Positions 29,097-38,312 of a DNA stretch of 64,000 nucleotides are shown one piece after another. The first letter of the stretch is position 1; each line of letters begins with the position of its first letter. A model generated the notes under the pieces. That model did not search any database and was not told the DNA's origin. It saw only the letters and a program-made list of their open reading frames with translations. Both the position numbers and the translations under genes were made by a program. The DNA is from Tatumella morbirosei (lineage in GTDB: Bacteria > Pseudomonadota > Gammaproteobacteria > Enterobacterales > Enterobacteriaceae). The stretch spans positions 310,001 through 374,000 of the forward strand of contig NZ_JPKR02000004.1 in NCBI RefSeq assembly GCF_000757425.2. Direction: 5' to 3'.

Positions 29097-29963
29097 ATGG
29101 AGTATGGCTTAATTGGGTTAGGGGCAATGGGGCGCGGCATCGCTGGCCGGTTACTGGCGGCAGGGCACAGCGTAAAATGCTGGACCCGATCCGGCAAGAC
29201 TATGCCGGGTGTCGGGGCGGTAAATACCCCGGCGGAAGTTTTTCAGTCTGATGCTGTGCTGACGATGCTTTCTGATGATGCGGCGATTCGTGAAGTCGTC
29301 TTTGCCGGGGATTTTTTCAGCCAGTGCCGGCCCGGAGTTATTCATATCGTCAGTTCCACACTGTCGGTGGCTATGTCAGAGCAACTGACTGACTACCACC
29401 GTAAGGCTGGGATCGGATTTATTGCCGCGCCGGTACTGGGCCGCCCGGATGTGGCAGCCCGTGGAGAACTGAATATCCTCGCGGCCGGTCATCCGGATTT
29501 AATTGCCCGGGCTGAGCCGTTGTTTCAGGCGATTGGCCGCAAAGTCTGGCCGCTGGGAGATCACCCTCCCGCCGCTCATGCGGCCAAAATTGCCTGCAAT
29601 ATGATGATTGCGATGACAATTGAAGCCATCGCCGAGGCGGTCGCTCTGACCGATGTCAACGGTGTGCCCCGCGATGACTTTTTCGAGCTGATTCTGGGCA
29701 CCCTGTTTGGCGGCCGATCCTATCAGGTCTATTCGCAGCTGATTGCCGAAGGGGAATACCAGCCGGGCTTTAAAGCCACTCTTGGGCTGAAAGATCTCAA
29801 TCTGGCGACTGAGGCTGCGACACAACTGGCCGCACCCTTACCTATGTTGTCAGCGGTTCATCAGCAGATGTCGCGTGCCATTGAAGACGGGGGAGGGGAG
29901 CGTGACTGGTCGATTATGGCTGATTACACGCTACGCACCAGTCAGCCCAAAAAAGCTGAATAA
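29097..29963 (+). CDS. NAD(P)-dependent beta-hydroxyacid dehydrogenase family protein
   Basis: A 288-residue member of the 3-hydroxyisobutyrate / tartronate semialdehyde / 6-phosphogluconate dehydrogenase superfamily. The Rossmann motif GLIGLGAMGRGIAGRL is at the N-terminus. The substrate-binding segment APVLGRPDVAARGEL is in mid-protein, where dehydrogenases usually have a Ser-Gly-Gly motif. The catalytic Lys lies in HAAKIACNMM near residue 165. The loss of the canonical Gly-Gly in the substrate motif suggests an imine-reductase-like or glyoxylate-reductase-like branch rather than classical MmsB. AGAAGGAG lies 6 nt before the ATG at 29097. It follows the EthD gene by 16 nt, surely co-transcribed. 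Confidence 0.82.
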   Translation: MEYGLIGLGAMGRGIAGRLLAAGHSVKCWTRSGKTMPGVGAVNTPAEVFQSDAVLTMLSDDAAIREVVFAGDFFSQCRPGVIHIVSSTLSVAMSEQLTDYHRKAGIGFIAAPVLGRPDVAARGELNILAAGHPDLIARAEPLFQAIGRKVWPLGDHPPAAHAAKIACNMMIAMTIEAIAEAVALTDVNGVPRDDFFELILGTLFGGRSYQVYSQLIAEGEYQPGFKATLGLKDLNLATEAATQLAAPLPMLSAVHQQMSRAIEDGGGERDWSIMADYTLRTSQPKKAE

Positions 29964-30141
29964 TCCGGAGAGTTAACCGGGGATATTCCCAAAATTGATA
30001 ACAGCGGGTAATAATTTCCTAAAAACAGTGACTCAGCCGCCGGCGGATTTGGCAATCCGCCATTAATTGTTTACCCTTGGCGCTGATCGGCTGATAACAG
30101 CCTCTGTGGTTTCATTCAGGAATTTATTACAGGATTATTCG

Positions 30142-31011
30142 ATGCAAGACTTAAACGTCGTTGATAGCATTCACAATGCCGGCAGCTGGCTGGCACGTAA
30201 CCAGGAACTGTTACTAAGCTATGCGGTAAACGTTGCCGCCGCTCTGGCTATTTTGTTTGTGGGTTTTATTGTTGCCCGCATATTATCTAATGGTTTTAAT
30301 AAACTCCTGCAGGCCCGCAGCATCGATCAAACAGTCGCCGACTTTTTATCGGTGTTGGTACGCTATGCCATTATCGCCTTTACGCTGATTGCCGCACTGA
30401 GCCGTGTCGGCGTTCAGACCGCATCGGTGATCGCTGTACTGGGTGCCGTAGGTCTGGCCGTGGGTCTGGCACTGCAAGGGTCCCTGTCTAACTTTGCCGC
30501 CGGTGTACTGCTGGTGACTTTCCGCCCGTTCCGTGTCGGCGAATATGTGGATGTAGGTGGTGCCGCCGGGACAGTCCTGAGTGTGCAGATTTTCTCAACC
30601 ACCCTGAAAACCGTTGATGCAAAAATTGTGGTCGTACCTAACGGTAGTATCATTGCCGGTAAAATTATCAATTACAGTCGTGAACCCTTACGTCGTAATG
30701 AATTTATTATTGGTGTGTCTTACGATGCTGATATTGATAAGGTTTCAGAGATACTGCGTCAGGTGGTAGACGCCGACAGCCGTGTACTTAAAGACATGCC
30801 TGTGGTGGTGGCATTAAATGAGATGGCACCATCATCGTTAAACTTTATTGTCCGTTGCTGGAGCACCAGTGGTGATCTACAGCAAGTGTACTGGGATTTA
30901 ATGGCTGCCTTTAAACGGGCGCTGGATGCCAACAGCATCGGTATTCCTTATCCGCAGATGGATGTGCATATCATCAATCCAACAGCGGAAAAAGCTGAAG
31001 AAAAAGCCTAA
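30142..31011 (+). CDS. mscS: Small-conductance mechanosensitive channel
   Basis: Homoheptameric inner-membrane channel that opens under membrane tension to release solutes in hypo-osmotic shock. The 289-residue protein (E. coli MscS 286) begins [16 protein letters not shown]. It has three transmembrane helices; the pore-lining helix shows the alternating Gly/Ala pattern of [18 protein letters not shown]. The rest is the cytoplasmic cage with PNG and the C-terminal PYPQMDVH. The frame is open from 30067, but homology and AGGAT support the ATG at 30142. Confidence 0.95.
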   Translation: MQDLNVVDSIHNAGSWLARNQELLLSYAVNVAAALAILFVGFIVARILSNGFNKLLQARSIDQTVADFLSVLVRYAIIAFTLIAALSRVGVQTASVIAVLGAVGLAVGLALQGSLSNFAAGVLLVTFRPFRVGEYVDVGGAAGTVLSVQIFSTTLKTVDAKIVVVPNGSIIAGKIINYSREPLRRNEFIIGVSYDADIDKVSEILRQVVDADSRVLKDMPVVVALNEMAPSSLNFIVRCWSTSGDLQQVYWDLMAAFKRALDANSIGIPYPQMDVHIINPTAEKAEEKA

Positions 31012-31019
31012 TCTCTCCT

Positions 31020-31058
31020 GCCTGCCGGTGAGACTATCCCCGGCAGGCCTTTATTTTC
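31020..31058 (+). terminator. Rho-independent terminator of mscS
   Basis: The stem GCCTGCCGG / CCGGCAGGC (9 bp) with an 11-nt loop is followed by CTTTATTTT. Confidence 0.8.
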
Positions 31059-31158
31059 CCCGCCTGATTAATTTTTCTAATTACGGATAAGTTCTTTCCA
31101 TTTCACTTTTTGCCGGAAAATCGCCAGACTCTGCGCATTAATTGCCGGAGAACACTCT

Positions 31159-31788
31159 ATGTTATTCTATTTACAAGGAATTACCCTTGGGGCAGCGCTC
31201 ATCCTGCCGCTGGGACCACAAAATACCCTGATCCTCAATCAGGGAATATTACGCCGCTATGCTCTGATGTCTGCCAGCTTCTGTATTCTGAGCGATGTGG
31301 TACTGATTTGTGCCGGAGTATTTGGCGGAAGTGCGGTTCTGCAACACTCTCCGTTGGCGCTACAAATAATTACCTGGGCAGGTTGTGCCTTTCTGTTGTG
31401 GTATGGATGGGGAACCTTACGCCAGGCCCTGTGGCCTTCGACGCAACGCAGTGATCCGCAAACAGTTCAGCAGCAGCGTTTTAAAATTCTGCTGACCCTG
31501 ATTGCGGTCACCTGGCTGAATCCTCATGTCTATCTGGATACCTTTGTGGTGCTCGGCAGCCTGGGAAGCCAGGTGCCGGCAGAGTCCCGGGGGTGGTTTG
31601 CGCTGGGGGCGGTAACGGCGTCGGTGGTCTGGTTTTATGCACTGGCTCTGCTGGCCAGCGCGCTGTCACCCTGGCTTAAACAGGGGCGTACTCAGCAGGT
31701 GATTAATCTGCTCGTCGCCGGCATGATGTTTTATCTGGCCATCAGGCTGGGCAGCGAAGGCGTGGCCATGCTGCGTACCGTAGTGTAA
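31159..31788 (+). CDS. argO: L-arginine exporter
   Basis: LysE/RhtB-family inner-membrane transporter that exports arginine. The 209-residue protein has about six hydrophobic segments and the family N-terminus [21 protein letters not shown]. coli ArgO is 211 aa. In E. coli argO is activated by ArgP in response to arginine, and argP lies nearby here (32643-33578), so the same control is likely. It lies between mscS and yggE as in E. coli. Confidence 0.94.
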   Translation: MLFYLQGITLGAALILPLGPQNTLILNQGILRRYALMSASFCILSDVVLICAGVFGGSAVLQHSPLALQIITWAGCAFLLWYGWGTLRQALWPSTQRSDPQTVQQQRFKILLTLIAVTWLNPHVYLDTFVVLGSLGSQVPAESRGWFALGAVTASVVWFYALALLASALSPWLKQGRTQQVINLLVAGMMFYLAIRLGSEGVAMLRTVV

Positions 31789-31887
31789 AACTGTGTCTGC
31801 CGCCGAACTTTCAGACGGCATCTGACTGCAATTTCCCGCTATTGCCTGTAATCTCAGGCGGTAAATTGCAGACAGGGAACCCTTATC

Positions 31888-32625
31888 GTGAAATTATTTC
31901 AGCTCGTTATCCCTGCCATCCTGGCGGGAAGCTTAACCTCAGTCGCGGCTCTGGCCGCAGAAGTTCCGGACTCACCGCATATCTCCACCTCCGGCCACGC
32001 TTCGGTTCAGGCAAAGCCGGATATGGCAACACTCAGCATTGTGGTGCAGCTCACCGCGCAACAGGCAACTGAGGCGAAAAAACAGGTAGACGCCAGGGTC
32101 GCCAAATATTTCGATTTTCTGCATAGCCAGGGAATAGAGAATAAAGATATCGATGCGGCCAATATCAACACCCAGCCGCAATATGATTACAGCAAGCAGG
32201 GCAAACCTCAGCTGACGGGCTATCAGGCCACCCGCCAGGTCACTGTGACGGTGCGGAAGATTGATAAACTCAATGATTTGCTGGATGGTGCCCTGAAAGG
32301 CGGGCTGAATGAAATCCGTTCGGTCACTCCGGGAGTCGCCGATGCAGCCCGCTATCAGCAGCAGGCCCGGCAGGAAGCGATTAAAGATGCCATCAGCCAG
32401 GCACAGGCTTTGGCTGCCGGTTTCCATGCCGAACTGGGGCCGGTATGGAGCATTCAGTATCATACCGGCAGTGACCGGCCACAGCCGGTGATGCGGATGT
32501 ATGCACTGGCAAAAGCCAGCGCAGACACCACCCCGCAGGAAACTTATCAGCAGCAGAGCATCAATTTTGATGATGAGCTTAATGTGGTGTTTGAACTGAA
32601 ACCACAACCTGCAACGACGAATTAA
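31888..32625 (+). CDS. yggE: Periplasmic SIMPL domain protein YggE
   Basis: A 245-residue protein (E. coli 246) with a signal peptide of about 23 residues ending AALAA, followed by the SIMPL (DUF541) domain that spans most of the chain. Landmarks are ISTSGHASVQAKPDMA, GYQATRQVTVTVR and ALKGGLNEIRSV. It has been linked with reduced oxidative stress, but its biochemical role is unknown. The start is a GTG with ACAGGGAA upstream. It converges on argP with 17 nt between stop codons. Confidence 0.92.
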   Translation: MKLFQLVIPAILAGSLTSVAALAAEVPDSPHISTSGHASVQAKPDMATLSIVVQLTAQQATEAKKQVDARVAKYFDFLHSQGIENKDIDAANINTQPQYDYSKQGKPQLTGYQATRQVTVTVRKIDKLNDLLDGALKGGLNEIRSVTPGVADAARYQQQARQEAIKDAISQAQALAAGFHAELGPVWSIQYHTGSDRPQPVMRMYALAKASADTTPQETYQQQSINFDDELNVVFELKPQPATTN

Positions 32626-32642
32626 CGCCGCAGGCAGGAAGA

Positions 32643-33578
32643 TTAGCGGGCCTGGCCGGAGGGCGAATCGACCCCGGCCGGGAAATCATCCTGACGCAAT
32701 ACACCGTGACCATGTTCCAGCAGTGCGTCAGTCACACGGCGCATCAGTCGGCTTTCAGGCGCAAAACGATGCCAGTACAACATCCGCCGTTGGTAGAGCC
32801 CCGGGGTTAAATCGACCAGTTCACCGCGGGCGAGTTCACCACCGATCTGCAGATGGGGGATCATACAACAGACCGAACCTTGTCTTGCCAGCTGGACAAA
32901 GGCTTCTGATGAATTGACGATATGGCAGGGGACACTGCCCGGTGGCAAATCGAAATATTGTTGTAAGAAAGCCTGATGCATATCATCCAGATGATCGAAC
33001 GCCACCGCCGGCGCTTTCAGCAGTGCGGAACGGGTTACCCCGTTGGGGAAATAGCGTTTGGCGAAATCCGGAGAGGCAACGAACAGATAATCCAGTGCGC
33101 CCAGCTGATCGACCAGACAACTTGGCAGGGCCTGAGGCTGGATACTGACTGCACCCACCACCTCACCGCGCCGCAATCGCTCCTGGGTACGGCTTTCATC
33201 TTCTACCTGTAAATTCAGACGTACCGGCGAATCGGCCAGCACATCTTTCAGCGCGGGTAACAGCCAGGTCGCCAGACTGTCGGCGTTGACCGCAATCGAC
33301 AGTAACAACGGCGTGCTGCCGCCGGTTTCATCGGCCAGCCACTGTTCTTCCAGCATTTCAACCTGATGCAACAATGCCAGTAATTTCTGACCCTGCTCGG
33401 TCGGACGCGGCGGTACAGTCCGTACCAGCAGCGGCTGACCAAACAGATTCTCAAGCTGTTTAATTCTCTGCGAGACTGCAGACTGGGTAATACAAAGTTT
33501 TTGTGCGGCACGTTCAAATCCGCGCTCGCGAATAACTGCATCCAGAGCCTGAAGGGTTCGGTAATCCGGGCGTTTCAT
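32643..33578 (-). CDS. argP: LysR-type regulator ArgP (IciA)
   Basis: Transcription factor that activates argO with arginine and is antagonised by lysine; also binds other lysine-repressed promoters. The 311-residue protein has an N-terminal winged helix-turn-helix ([20 protein letters not shown]) and a LysR substrate-binding domain nearly identical to E. coli ArgP. It carries about 14 extra residues at the C-terminus ([15 protein letters not shown]) not present in the 297-residue E. coli protein. The frame is open to 33701; the ATG at 33578 gives [13 protein letters not shown]. Divergent from rpiA. Confidence 0.95.
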   Translation of the reverse strand: MKRPDYRTLQALDAVIRERGFERAAQKLCITQSAVSQRIKQLENLFGQPLLVRTVPPRPTEQGQKLLALLHQVEMLEEQWLADETGGSTPLLLSIAVNADSLATWLLPALKDVLADSPVRLNLQVEDESRTQERLRRGEVVGAVSIQPQALPSCLVDQLGALDYLFVASPDFAKRYFPNGVTRSALLKAPAVAFDHLDDMHQAFLQQYFDLPPGSVPCHIVNSSEAFVQLARQGSVCCMIPHLQIGGELARGELVDLTPGLYQRRMLYWHRFAPESRLMRRVTDALLEHGHGVLRQDDFPAGVDSPSGQAR

Positions 33579-33768
33579 AGTTTTGCTCTCTGCTTCAGGG
33601 AGGACGTATCCTGCATTATAGTGTTTGCTTTGTGCTGTACGCCGCATTGTCAGAAAAAAATTGCGGTCTGCAATACAATCCACGCAATCTGCCCGCAACA
33701 TTAATTATTTTTCCTGCTGCTTGTTTTATACTACGCCAACGAACAGAGCGTACAGGTTTAAACATATC

Positions 33769-34434
33769 ATGAGCCGGGATGAACTTAAAAAAGCGGTAGG
33801 CTGGGCAGCACTCAGGTTTGTACAGCCGGGGTCAGTGGTTGGTGTAGGTACCGGTAGCACGGCAGCCCATTTTATTGATGCATTAGCGACAATAAAAAAT
33901 GACATCGAAGGTGCGGTATCCAGCTCCGATGCCTCGACAGAGAAATTACTCAGCTATGGTATTCAGGTGTTTGATCTGAACACTATCGATCGTTTGTCGG
34001 TGTATGTCGACGGTGCGGATGAAATCAACCCGCAGATGCAAATGATCAAAGGAGGCGGGGCGGCACTGACCCGCGAAAAGATTATTGCGGCTGTGGCGGA
34101 TAAATTTATCTGCATTGCCGATGAAAGCAAGCAGGTCGATGTGCTGGGGCGCTTCCCCCTGCCGGTTGAAGTCATTCCCATGGCAAGGTCTTACGTGGCC
34201 CGTCAGTTAGTTAAAATGGGGGGCTTACCGGAGTACCGTCAGAATGTGTTGACCGATAACGGTAATATTATTCTGGATGTTCATAATCTGAGTATCGTGA
34301 ATCCACGGGAACTGGAGATTATGATTAATGCGCTGCCGGGTGTGGTGACAGTCGGACTGTTCGCCGCCAGGGGGGCTGATGTGGCATTAATTGGTACCGA
34401 TCACGGAGTGATTACACTGACCAAAGACGACTAA
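33769..34434 (+). CDS. rpiA: Ribose-5-phosphate isomerase A
   Basis: Interconverts ribulose 5-phosphate and ribose 5-phosphate. The 221-residue product (E. coli 219) has the phosphate-binding [11 protein letters not shown], the SSSDAST loop, DGADEIN with the catalytic Asp region around residue 85, and [11 protein letters not shown]. The ATG at 33769 yields [15 protein letters not shown], matching homologues; the open frame from 33625 has no homology upstream. The stop codon lies in the loop of its terminator. Confidence 0.96.
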   Translation: MSRDELKKAVGWAALRFVQPGSVVGVGTGSTAAHFIDALATIKNDIEGAVSSSDASTEKLLSYGIQVFDLNTIDRLSVYVDGADEINPQMQMIKGGGAALTREKIIAAVADKFICIADESKQVDVLGRFPLPVEVIPMARSYVARQLVKMGGLPEYRQNVLTDNGNIILDVHNLSIVNPRELEIMINALPGVVTVGLFAARGADVALIGTDHGVITLTKDD

Positions 34435-34450
34435 CTGTCGTCTTTTTTTT
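34423..34450 (+). terminator. Rho-independent terminator overlapping the rpiA stop codon
   Basis: The stem AAAGACGAC / GTCGTCTTT has the loop TAACT and runs into a T tract. The loop contains the rpiA stop codon TAA, so the last codons form the 5' arm. Confidence 0.88.
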
Positions 34451-34462
34451 ATCGCAGATTTT

Positions 34463-34478
34463 AGTGATTTATATCACA
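34463..34478. promoter_or_regulatory. CRP site upstream of serA
   Basis: AGTGA-N6-TCACA, one base from the CRP core consensus, about 200 bp before the serA start. E. coli serA has a CRP-dependent upstream promoter and Lrp control, so the location is plausible. Confidence 0.6.
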
Positions 34479-34670
34479 GTTTAGTCAACGACTGATAAAA
34501 TCTGCTTCCCGGTAGCGTTCAGGATCTGCTTTTCCCCGCAATCTGCTGTAGCCCGCTGCCGGGCATGCTTTCAGGGCAATCGGTTTCTATTGCCCGTAGC
34601 GTAATATTTGTTATGTTGACAGAAGAAATTCTTATATTCGTCTCATTATCGTTAACCATAAGGTCGGGCA

Positions 34671-35909
34671 ATGGCAAAGGTATCACTCGAGAAAGATAAA
34701 ATTAAGTTCCTGCTGGTGGAAGGTGTTCATCAGACAGCACTGGATAATTTACGCGCAGCAGGCTACACCAACATCGAATTCCACAAAGGCGCGCTGGATA
34801 CAGACGCTCTGAAAGAGTCGATTCGTGATGCGCACTTTATCGGTATCCGTTCCCGTTCCCAGTTAACTGAAGAAGTTTTCGCTGCCGCCGAAAAACTGGT
34901 CGCTGTCGGTTGTTTCTGTATCGGCACCAACCAGGTTGACCTGGATGCAGCCGGTAAACGTGGTATCCCGGTATTTAATGCACCTTTCTCTAACACCCGT
35001 TCGGTGGCAGAACTGGTGATCGGTGAACTGCTACTGTTACTGCGTGGCATTCCTGAAGCCAATGCCAAAGCGCACCGTGGAATCTGGAACAAAAATGCCA
35101 AGGGTTCCTTCGAAGCCCGTGGTAAGAAACTGGGGATTATTGGTTACGGCCACATCGGGATGCAGCTGGGTGTACTGGCGGAAAGCCTGGGCATGCATGT
35201 GTTCTTTTATGATGTGGAAGATAAGCTCCCGCTTGGGAATGCCACCCAGGTGAAAAAAATGCACGACCTGCTGGCGATGAGCGATGTGGTCACTCTGCAT
35301 GTTCCTGAAACACCGAACACGCAGAATATGATCGGTGCTGAAGAGCTGGCCGCGATGAAAAAAGGCGGACTGCTGATCAATGCCTCACGCGGGACTGTTA
35401 TCGATATTCCTGCGCTGTGTGACGCTCTGGCCAGCAAACATGTTGGCGGTGCAGCCATCGACGTTTATCCGGTGGAACCTGCGTCTAACAACGATCCGTT
35501 TATCTCTCCGCTGTGTGAGTTTGATAACGTGATCCTGACGCCGCATATCGGTGGATCGACCGAAGAAGCTCAGGAAAATATCGGTCTGGAGGTCTCTGGT
35601 AAGTTAATCAAATACTCTGACAACGGTTCTACCCTGTCAGCAGTGAACTTCCCGGAAGTCTCCCTGCCAGCCCATGCTGCCAGCGCCAGCCGTTTGCTGC
35701 ATATTCATGAAAACCGTCCGGGTGTACTGACTGCCATTAACCAGATCTTTGCGGACCAGGGGATCAACATTGTCGGCCAGTACCTGCAAACTACTCCGTT
35801 TATGGGCTATGTGGTTATCGATATTGATGCACCACAGGAAATTGCTGATAAAGCGCTGGAAGCGATGAAAGGTATTCAGGGGACACTGCGCGCCCGTCTG
35901 CTGTACTAA
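34671..35909 (+). CDS. serA: D-3-phosphoglycerate dehydrogenase
   Basis: First enzyme of serine synthesis; oxidises 3-phosphoglycerate with NAD and is allosterically inhibited by serine. The 412-residue protein (E. coli 410) has the NAD motif GIIGYGHIGMQLG near residue 157. Catalytic Arg lies in NASRGT, Glu in the PVEPAS region and His in TPHIGG. The C-terminal ACT domain holds the serine site (HENRPGVL). Serine made here feeds the glycine cleavage and one-carbon genes gcvTHP and fau in the same window. AAGGTCGGGCA lies before the ATG. Confidence 0.97.
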   Translation: MAKVSLEKDKIKFLLVEGVHQTALDNLRAAGYTNIEFHKGALDTDALKESIRDAHFIGIRSRSQLTEEVFAAAEKLVAVGCFCIGTNQVDLDAAGKRGIPVFNAPFSNTRSVAELVIGELLLLLRGIPEANAKAHRGIWNKNAKGSFEARGKKLGIIGYGHIGMQLGVLAESLGMHVFFYDVEDKLPLGNATQVKKMHDLLAMSDVVTLHVPETPNTQNMIGAEELAAMKKGGLLINASRGTVIDIPALCDALASKHVGGAAIDVYPVEPASNNDPFISPLCEFDNVILTPHIGGSTEEAQENIGLEVSGKLIKYSDNGSTLSAVNFPEVSLPAHAASASRLLHIHENRPGVLTAINQIFADQGINIVGQYLQTTPFMGYVVIDIDAPQEIADKALEAMKGIQGTLRARLLY

Positions 35910-35952
35910 TGAGTGACTGACCACCCCGGGGGAGCAGTTTCTCCCCGTGATG

Positions 35953-35983
35953 AAAAGGGAAAAGCCTGGCTTTTCCCTTTTTT
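35953..35983 (+). terminator. Rho-independent terminator of serA
   Basis: The near-perfect inverted repeat AAAGGGAAAAGCC / GGCTTTTCCCTTT, with a minimal loop, runs into TTTTTT. Confidence 0.88.
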
Positions 35984-36060
35984 GTCTGCGGCGTACAGAT
36001 GAGCAGATTCCACTGGCTGCTCATATCGCGCTAAGCGGCTCTCTGATCCCTGCTCTGTCT

Positions 36061-36699
36061 TTAGTTTACCGGTGAGTCACTGGCCGGTACGGGCGGTGGC
36101 CATTGCCAGACTCTGTCCGGGGTAATCAGTGCCGGCAGCGGGATATCCCAGTCTGCGACCGGTAACTCGCCGACCTGTTGACAGTGATGGGCAAATCCGA
36201 CCGGCAGACAGCCATGTTGCTGCCAGCGCTGGAGTGTCCGGTCGTAATATCCGCCTCCCATCCCCAGCCGTTGCCCTTGGGCATCAAACGCCACCAGTGG
36301 CACCAGAATAACATCCAGCTCATCCAGAGTGGCCATCTGACGGATATCTAACCCGGGTTCAGGGATTCGTAGCTGGTTAGGGCGGAGCAGCGTTTCCGGC
36401 TGATAACGGATAAACAGCAAATTACCGGCAGAGAAGGGATGCAGCACCGGCAGGTAAACCTGCTGGCCCCTCTGCCACAATAATTCGATCAGCGGGCGGG
36501 TATCCAGTTCACCATCTACCGACAGGAACAGGGCGATTTTTTTTGCCTGACTGACAGGCAGAAAACTGACCGCCTGTTGCGCTGCCTGTTGTGCAGCCAG
36601 CTGTTGCTCTGCACCACTCAGCGCTCTGCGGCGGCGGCGGATTTCGCTACGAATCTGCTGACGTTGGTTGTCAGAGGTGGTTTCCACGATGCTGTCCAT
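36061..36699 (-). CDS. fau: 5-formyltetrahydrofolate cyclo-ligase
   Basis: ATP-dependent enzyme (ygfA) that recycles 5-formyltetrahydrofolate to 5,10-methenyltetrahydrofolate. The 212-residue protein carries an arginine-rich N-terminal helix (IRSEIRRRRRALSG), LFLSVDGELDT and the signature GMGGGYYDRTL near residue 150. It lies directly downstream of 6S RNA on the same strand, an arrangement conserved with E. coli, where ssrS and ygfA are co-transcribed. A weak hairpin at 35999-36024 follows the stop. Confidence 0.93.
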   Translation of the reverse strand: MDSIVETTSDNQRQQIRSEIRRRRRALSGAEQQLAAQQAAQQAVSFLPVSQAKKIALFLSVDGELDTRPLIELLWQRGQQVYLPVLHPFSAGNLLFIRYQPETLLRPNQLRIPEPGLDIRQMATLDELDVILVPLVAFDAQGQRLGMGGGYYDRTLQRWQQHGCLPVGFAHHCQQVGELPVADWDIPLPALITPDRVWQWPPPVPASDSPVN

Positions 36700-36970
36700 G
36701 ATAATTGAGCAGGTCAGTCACTCTAACACAGAGTAAGCAGCGGGCAGAATGGTCAGCCTGTGTGGGGCAATGCATTCGCTTCAGACCCGGGGCCGCGCTC
36801 AGGAATCATAAGCACCTGCCGCCGGCAGAAACGGCTGTAATAACCGGAACCATTAAGTGCCAGGGGTACGCCCGCAAGAGGACAGGGTAACGACTTCAGA
36901 GTCAGTTCAGTACTGTATCAGTACGACATTAATACGACAGAGGGGAAATTTAGAAACCGAACTACAGAAA

Positions 36971-37156
36971 GGAGATCTCCGGGATGCCGCTACAGGCTGT
37001 AACCCTTGAACCCTTGGTTCAAGGTGAACATGTCGTCATTATCATCAGGCTTCCCGGACGAACCGGGCATGCTCACAGTTAATGAAGCGCCATATTCTGT
37101 TTGGTATGAAATATCGGCTCAGGGGACTGGCCCGTTCACAAACATCCCAGAGAATA
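36971..37156 (-). ncRNA. ssrS: 6S RNA
   Basis: RNA of about 185 nt that sequesters sigma-70 RNA polymerase by mimicking an open promoter. On the minus strand the 5' end reads ATTCTCTGGGATGTTTG and the 3' end GGCATCCCGGAGATCTCC; the two ends pair as a closing stem. The central segments GGGCCAGTCCCCTGAGCCG and TTGAACCAAGGGTTCAAGG are the hallmark sequences of enterobacterial 6S RNA. It sits between zapA and fau, the family's normal place. Ends are estimated to within a few bases. Confidence 0.95.
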
Positions 37157-37195
37157 TTTACTTCATGATTAGTTTAGCACAGGATTCATGAAGTG

Positions 37196-37525
37196 TTATT
37201 CGAATTTTGGACCCTGACGATCAGTGATCCGACCCTGCTCGACTAATGCCTGTTCAATAGTCTGCTGTAACATACGAATACGTTGTTCCATATTCGATGC
37301 ATAATCACGGGTCTTGTTCTTTTCCTGCGCTAACTCATGACAAATGTTTAACGCAGCGATAAACACCAACTGTTCGGTGTTGTTTACCCGGGTTCGGACT
37401 TTCAGGTCCTGTAAGCGCTGGTCAAGGTCAGCTGCTGCCGCAGTTAACGCTTCCTGCTGTTCCGGCGGACAATTGACTCTTAACGAACGACCAAATATCT
37501 GAATATCTACTGGTTGCGCAGACAT
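37196..37525 (-). CDS. zapA: Cell division protein ZapA
   Basis: Cytoplasmic protein that bundles FtsZ protofilaments and stabilises the Z ring. The 109 residues match E. coli ZapA: a globular head beginning [20 protein letters not shown], then a long C-terminal coiled coil (about residues 60-100, [13 protein letters not shown]). The frame is open to 37588, but the ATG at 37525 is the conserved start. 6S RNA lies 40 nt downstream. Confidence 0.96.
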   Translation of the reverse strand: MSAQPVDIQIFGRSLRVNCPPEQQEALTAAAADLDQRLQDLKVRTRVNNTEQLVFIAALNICHELAQEKNKTRDYASNMEQRIRMLQQTIEQALVEQGRITDRQGPKFE

Positions 37526-37690
37526 GCCACCTTCCTGACTGATTACATTACCCGCTTCCGATGCTTTATATCGGGGAACGGGGGCCACTATATAGGCCTG
37601 AATAATAACTTACAACCCCTTTTCTGGAATCCTTCAGGCTGCTAGTGGTAGCATACCATGAACTTAACTCTCCAACATTGATGATTAACT

Positions 37691-38269
37691 ATGTCCTTAC
37701 AGAACGCACTACCTTCTTTTGAAGCCTTATCGGCCACCTTGTCGTTGCAGGGCGTAGGTATGACCGCGTCGGAGATGCACGGTCTGATCAGCGGTATAAT
37801 CTGTGGTGGCAATCAGGATCACAGCTGGAAAACCCTGGTCCATGACCTGGCGAACGACGGTATGGCTTTCTCCCAGACTCTGTCTCAGCCATTGCAGCTG
37901 TTGCATGACTCTGTTCAGCAAACGCTGGAAGATGACGGCTTTATGTTCCGTCTGTTAATGCCCGATGACAGTAAAACCAGCGTATTCGAACGTGCGGATG
38001 CACTGGCCGGCTGGGTAAATCACTTCCTGTTGGGACTGGGCGTGACTCAGCCAAAACTGGATAAAGTCACCGGCGAAACCGGCGAAGCCATTGACGATCT
38101 GCGTACCATTGCTCAACTGGGGTACGATGAAGATGAAGATCAGGAAGAACTGGAGCAGTCACTGGAAGAAGTGGTGGAGTACGTCAGGGTTGCGGCGGTA
38201 CTGTGCTATGAAACCTTTAACCGGCCACAACCGACAGCACCAGAAGTACAGAAACCTACGTTACATTAA
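37691..38269 (+). CDS. ygfB: UPF0149 family protein YgfB
   Basis: A 192-residue, largely helical acidic protein, the same length as E. coli YgfB. Conserved features are [34 protein letters not shown], a stretch of Asp and Glu around residue 155, and the C-terminal [15 protein letters not shown]. Function is unknown in enterobacteria; the Pseudomonas homologue has been tied to regulation of resistance genes. First gene of ygfB-pepP-ubiH-ubiI. Confidence 0.94.
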   Translation: MSLQNALPSFEALSATLSLQGVGMTASEMHGLISGIICGGNQDHSWKTLVHDLANDGMAFSQTLSQPLQLLHDSVQQTLEDDGFMFRLLMPDDSKTSVFERADALAGWVNHFLLGLGVTQPKLDKVTGETGEAIDDLRTIAQLGYDEDEDQEELEQSLEEVVEYVRVAAVLCYETFNRPQPTAPEVQKPTLH

Positions 38270-38312
38270 TCAATTTCCGTGCCTGAGCGCCGGGTAAACA
38301 GGGAGCCTGATT

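Noticed and set aside
30414-30671. Antisense frame within mscS, and many similar frames inside other core genes
   Set aside because: These mirror the codon structure of well-conserved genes on the other strand and have no independent support.
36700-36970. Possible small ORFs or a second RNA between fau and 6S RNA
   Set aside because: Frames here lack ribosome-binding sites. The sequence is probably the ssrS-fau transcript leader; a SibC-type toxin-antitoxin RNA, seen near this place in E. coli, was not found.
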